From: JADJQU01 sp035490315 | GTDB taxonomy: Bacteria; Planctomycetota; UBA1135; GCA-002686595 | Direction: 5' to 3' | Length of the DNA stretch: 10,507 nucleotides | NCBI GenBank assembly: GCA_035490315.1 | Contig: DATHET010000274.1 | Coordinates: forward strand, 1-10,507 | Made by a program: the position numbers and the translations under genes | In this document: one piece after another, positions 7,342-10,507 of the stretch | How positions within the stretch are numbered: the first letter of the stretch is position 1 | How the letters are laid out: the number at the start of each line of letters is the position of its first letter | Notes under the pieces: model-generated | Database searches by the model: none | Told to the model about the DNA's origin: nothing | What the model saw: the letters and a program-made list of their open reading frames with translations, nothing else

Positions 7342-8937
7342 ATGGTCGACGAAATCAAATCCGAGCTGGAAACCCAGGAAAACGAGCTGATTTTCAAGCT
7401 CGAGCTGTTCGCCGGCCTGCCGCCCCGGCTGCGCAAGCTGCTCCTGAAGTTTCGCCGCTACACGCCGGGCCAGGCGGACGCGGTCTTCGTGCAGCAGGGC
7501 GAGTACACGGAGGAATTCCACTACGTCCTGTCCGGCTCGATCAGCGCGTACCGCACCGACGTCGACGGCAAGACCGAGCTGTTCGAATTCCTCGGGCCCC
7601 ACGACTGGTTCGGCGAAGCCAGCGCGATCTCGAACCAGCCCTCGCTCGCGACCTACAAGGCGGACGCGGCCTGCACGCTGCTGACGATCGACGGCGGCAC
7701 GTTCAAGATCCTGTACAAGGATTCGGCGAACCAGGATTTCCGCCGCCGCATCGACGAGCGCTACCGGCGCCAGTCGCTCGCCGCGCACATGCGCACGATG
7801 CCGGTGTTCCGCAACCTGCCGAAGGACCAGCTCGCGGCGATCAAGAGCCACGTGCGCTTCGAGACCCATCCGAAGGGCAAGGTGATCGCGACGGAGGGCG
7901 CCGACGCCGACGCCGTGTACATGGTGCGCAGCGGCGCGATCTCCTGCTCGCGCAAGCTGCCCTCGGGCCAGGATCAGATCCTCGAGTACCACATGAACAA
8001 CTCTTCCTTCGGCGAGCGCTCGCTCGCCCTGGGAACGACGAAGTGGCCCGGCACGTACACGACGCTCGCGCCGACCGATGTTCTCGTGATCTCCAAGGCC
8101 GCGGTCGAGTCGACGCTGGGAGGCGACGCGAAGAGCCTCGAGGTCTTGCAGAAGGCTTCCTTCGCCCTGGCCCACGAGCCCTCCGCGGGCCGCGGCGTCG
8201 GCGCTCCGCGGCAGGAGAAATCGGCGGACGAGATCGAAGTCCTGGTCAAGGGCGGCCGCGTCAAGGGCGGCGAGGCCCTGGTGATCGACCTGCAGCGCTG
8301 CGTGCGTTGCAACATGTGCGTCGAGACCTGCGTCGCGGTGCACGAGGACCGCGTGCCGCGCTTGTCGAAGAAAGGCCAGCGGACTCCGGCCGTGATCGAG
8401 CTGGTGCCGACCGAGATCAGCCTCGCGACCTCCTGCTACAACTGCGACATCCCCGAGTGCATGATGGCCTGCAATTACGGCGCGATCCGCCGCGATTCCG
8501 AAGGCCTGATCCGCTTCGTCTACGACAATTGCGTCGGCTGCGCGATGTGCGTGTCGGCCTGTCCCTACGGCGTGATCCGTTACACGCCGCCGCCGGGCTC
8601 GGCGCCGATCGTGCCCGAGGAGAATTTCCTCGAGACGATTCCATTCATCGGCCACCTGTTCAAGAAGGCCGCGCCCGCAGCGGCAGCGGCCGGCGTCGCT
8701 CCCGAGGTCAAGAAAGCTGATCCGATCCTGAGCGCGCGCGGCGAAAAAGTGCAGGGCAAGTCGATCAAGTGCGACCTGTGCGCGGGCCTGCCCTTCGAGG
8801 GCTGCGTGTACAACTGCCCGACCTCCGCGATCAGCCGCAAGGACCCGACGGCGATCCGTTTCGACGAGGAGCAGATCCATTCGCGCGTGGTCGACGGCTC
8901 GATCGCCGACGCCGTGAGAGGACCCGGGCATGGCTGA
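7342..8937 (+). CDS. Double cyclic-nucleotide-binding-like domain fused to a four-cluster [4Fe-4S] ferredoxin
   Basis: A 531-residue cytosolic protein. Residues about 22-140 and 150-275 are two CNB (Crp/PKA-type) folds with phosphate-cassette cores FGEAS (90-94) and FGERS (223-227). The Arg that normally contacts the cyclic phosphate is not at its usual place in either: QPSLAT in the first and WPGTYT in the second. There is no helix-turn-helix. Residues about 312-515 are a DmsB/HybA-type electron-transfer subunit with sixteen Cys in four sets: 320/323/326/330, 365/368/373/377, 397/400/403/407 and 477/480/488/492, predicting four [4Fe-4S] clusters. Such subunits normally relay electrons between a catalytic subunit and a membrane b or NrfD-like partner; here the likely partners are the ferredoxin-reductase fusion and the five-helix protein. 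A GAGGAG overlapping the previous stop sits 6 bases before the ATG. The 3' end overlaps the next gene by 8 bases. Confidence 0.92.
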   Translation: MVDEIKSELETQENELIFKLELFAGLPPRLRKLLLKFRRYTPGQADAVFVQQGEYTEEFHYVLSGSISAYRTDVDGKTELFEFLGPHDWFGEASAISNQPSLATYKADAACTLLTIDGGTFKILYKDSANQDFRRRIDERYRRQSLAAHMRTMPVFRNLPKDQLAAIKSHVRFETHPKGKVIATEGADADAVYMVRSGAISCSRKLPSGQDQILEYHMNNSSFGERSLALGTTKWPGTYTTLAPTDVLVISKAAVESTLGGDAKSLEVLQKASFALAHEPSAGRGVGAPRQEKSADEIEVLVKGGRVKGGEALVIDLQRCVRCNMCVETCVAVHEDRVPRLSKKGQRTPAVIELVPTEISLATSCYNCDIPECMMACNYGAIRRDSEGLIRFVYDNCVGCAMCVSACPYGVIRYTPPPGSAPIVPEENFLETIPFIGHLFKKAAPAAAAAGVAPEVKKADPILSARGEKVQGKSIKCDLCAGLPFEGCVYNCPTSAISRKDPTAIRFDEEQIHSRVVDGSIADAVRGPGHG

Positions 8938-10507
8938 TTCGCCGGGCGCATCCATGGCGCTGTTCCGCGCCTTCTCCATGCCCGGCCGCAAGCCGCGCGG
9001 CGAATGGATCGCCCCCGCGATCGACGTCGGAACGCGCTCGACCTGCGCCTTGAACCTGAACGACCCGGTGGTCGCCGAGCACCACTGCACCTTCCGCGCG
9101 AACGCCGCGGGTTTCGTCGTCGAAGACCTCGGCAGCGCGACGGGCACCTGGCACAACGGAATCGCCGTGGCCGGCTCGGTGCAGATTTCGAGCGGGGACC
9201 AGGTGGTGATCGGCGTCACGCGGCTGTCGCTCGAGATCAAGAGCGAAGCCGAGCGCGCCGTGCTGGAGATCCAGGTCGAGGAAGCGAGCTTCCACTACAA
9301 GAAGCCCAAGTCCGGCGAGTTCCACAGCGACGCCGACGAGTGGGTGCGCAGCGAAGTGCGCTTCGGCCGCATCCCCGCCGTGCGCAAAGCTGCCTGGCTC
9401 GCGGGTTTCGTCGCGCTGATCGCGCTGGTGTTCGTATTCACGACGAGGACTGGAGAAAAGCTGCTGCAGCCGGGAAGTCTCGACGGAAGCCACGCGGCCT
9501 TTTTCGCCAGCGATCCCGAGGCAATCCTCGGCAAGAACGCGGCGCTTTCGCCGGCCTTCGTGGCGGCACGCGAGCGGGTCGCCCACGAGAGCTGCAAGGT
9601 CTGCCACGCGAGCTCGCCACCGGGCGACGTGTCGAGCTGCGTCGCCTGCCACACGGAGATGGCGACGCGACACCCGTTCCTGCGCGGCGATGCGACGGCG
9701 GATGCACGGCTCGCCGCGGGCGTCGAGAAACCGTCGGACGGTTGCCGTCTCTGCCACGACGTGCAACACGCGGGTCTGTCCCCGAGCGAATCGATCGCAG
9801 CCGCCCGCGCCAGGATCCGCGAGGGGACCGAAGAGGCAAATCCCGGCTGGGGCGTGTGCACGAGCTGCCACGTCTCCGGCCTCGTCGCTCCGGCGGAAAC
9901 CATGCCGCGCGTGCGCGAGCTTTCCGCGATGCTCGTCGACGCGTCGGCCAAGCCCGCCACGGATCGGCACGAGTACGCCTTCGACGAATTCTCGCACCGC
10001 GCGCACTTGAACCCCAAGGGCCGAGCGATCGACTGCGCCGTGTGCCACGTCGAAGCGCCGGCGGGCGGCGGAGAGACCAGCGCGGACTTCCGCGCGGTGG
10101 CCTTCACGAATTGCGCGGCCTGCCACGTCTCTGGGATGCCGGTCGCGGACGACTTGCCGGGGATTCCCAGCGCCGAATTGAAGTCGCTGCGCAAGGAGCT
10201 CGAGAGCAAAAAGATGCTCGTGACCATGAGCTGGCACGGCCGCGGCGATCGGTGTCTCGCCTGCCATGCCGAAGCGGGTAAGCCGGAGTTGAAGCAGGCT
10301 ACGCGCGAAGCCGCGACGAAGACTTACGGCATCGTGCGCATGGGCCACACCGAGCACGCGAATGCGGCCAAGGGCTCCAAGGCCGACTGCGCGGTGTGCC
10401 ACGGCGACATGAAGACGCTTGCCGGCGGCGCGAAGTCCGAGGGCAAGGAATTCCTGCACGGAAGTCACGTCGAGACCCTGTGGCCCGCAAGCGTCGCCGA
10501 CCAGACG
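8930..10507 (+). CDS. FHA-like domain - transmembrane helix - multiheme cytochrome c fusion (at least 8 haems), 3' end off the window
   Basis: The frame is open for 526 codons to the right edge. Residues about 24-105 are FHA-like: DVGTRS at 32-37, AEHH at 49-52 and GSATGTWHNG at 68-77, so the key Asn of the STNGT motif is replaced by Thr. One hydrophobic helix (about 154-173), preceded by VRKA, should leave the FHA part in the cytosol and act as an uncleaved signal anchor. Beyond it lie eight CXXCH motifs beginning at residues 222, 237, 272, 310, 369, 395, 442 and 487. FSHRAH, SWHGRG and GHTEHA segments ahead of haem motifs look like distal-ligand sites, as in c3/c7-type cytochromes. The protein should carry electrons in the periplasm while its cytosolic head contacts signalling or scaffold proteins. 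The ATG at 8930 lies inside the end of the preceding gene (8-base overlap). Total haem number and the C-terminus are unknown because of truncation. Confidence 0.9.
   Translation, partial: MADSPGASMALFRAFSMPGRKPRGEWIAPAIDVGTRSTCALNLNDPVVAEHHCTFRANAAGFVVEDLGSATGTWHNGIAVAGSVQISSGDQVVIGVTRLSLEIKSEAERAVLEIQVEEASFHYKKPKSGEFHSDADEWVRSEVRFGRIPAVRKAAWLAGFVALIALVFVFTTRTGEKLLQPGSLDGSHAAFFASDPEAILGKNAALSPAFVAARERVAHESCKVCHASSPPGDVSSCVACHTEMATRHPFLRGDATADARLAAGVEKPSDGCRLCHDVQHAGLSPSESIAAARARIREGTEEANPGWGVCTSCHVSGLVAPAETMPRVRELSAMLVDASAKPATDRHEYAFDEFSHRAHLNPKGRAIDCAVCHVEAPAGGGETSADFRAVAFTNCAACHVSGMPVADDLPGIPSAELKSLRKELESKKMLVTMSWHGRGDRCLACHAEAGKPELKQATREAATKTYGIVRMGHTEHANAAKGSKADCAVCHGDMKTLAGGAKSEGKEFLHGSHVETLWPASVADQT

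Noticed and set aside
7342..8300. Crp/Fnr-type transcription regulator call for the CNB gene
   Set aside because: There is no helix-turn-helix after the CNB folds; a four-cluster ferredoxin domain follows instead.
7243..9240. 665-codon minus-strand open frame opposite the CNB-[4Fe-4S] gene
   Set aside because: Spans two plus-strand genes with clear cysteine and FHA motifs; its own translation has no recognisable motif.
9004..10281. 425-codon plus-strand open frame in another phase over the multiheme gene
   Set aside because: Arg-rich frame-shifted copy of the cytochrome; the frame starting at 8930 holds all haem motifs and stays open to the edge.
8831..10468. 545-codon minus-strand open frame opposite the multiheme gene
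   Set aside because: Shadow: the plus strand frame has eight CXXCH motifs in order.

Overview
The window is GC-rich, densely coding DNA from a Gram-negative-type bacterium. Exported c-type cytochromes and a probable outer-membrane barrel protein imply a periplasm and an outer membrane. The abundance of FHA domains and Pro/Ala-rich linkers, with high GC3, would fit Planctomycetota, Myxococcota or Acidobacteriota-like lineages. There is no rRNA or other marker gene, so this placement is only a guess. No tRNA, rRNA, CRISPR array, insertion sequence or phage gene was recognised.

Layout: two divergent transcription units flank a 383-bp intergenic region (2842-3224). Leftward (minus strand) lies a secreted pentaheme cytochrome c (1003-2841). 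It is followed by a secreted, probably porin-like protein that overlaps its stop codon as ATGA and runs off the left edge (1-1006). Rightward (plus strand) lies a tightly packed operon of at least five genes: an FHA - FAD/NAD(P)H reductase - [2Fe-2S] ferredoxin fusion (3225-4853); a tail-anchored protein with two FHA-like domains, a Pro/Ala linker and a GspE-N-like module (4850-6283); a five-helix membrane protein with two His pairs spaced exactly 14 residues apart, as in diheme b cytochromes (6318-7331); a fusion of two cyclic-nucleotide-binding-like domains to a four-cluster [4Fe-4S] ferredoxin (7342-8937); and an FHA-like - single TM - multiheme cytochrome c fusion with eight CXXCH motifs before it is cut by the right edge (8930-10507).

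Together the genes contain every part needed for one electron wire across the cell envelope: NAD(P)H to FAD to [2Fe-2S] in the cytosol, four [4Fe-4S] clusters, two membrane b hemes, a membrane-anchored periplasmic multiheme c domain, then a soluble pentaheme cytochrome and possibly an outer-membrane barrel. The unusual point is that cytosolic signalling modules (four FHA-like domains and two CNB-like domains) are fused onto the redox proteins themselves. I do not recognise this set as a named system. The most economical reading is a scaffolded or phospho-controlled trans-envelope electron-transfer complex. Electron direction, terminal acceptor or donor, and whether all parts form one complex are inference.
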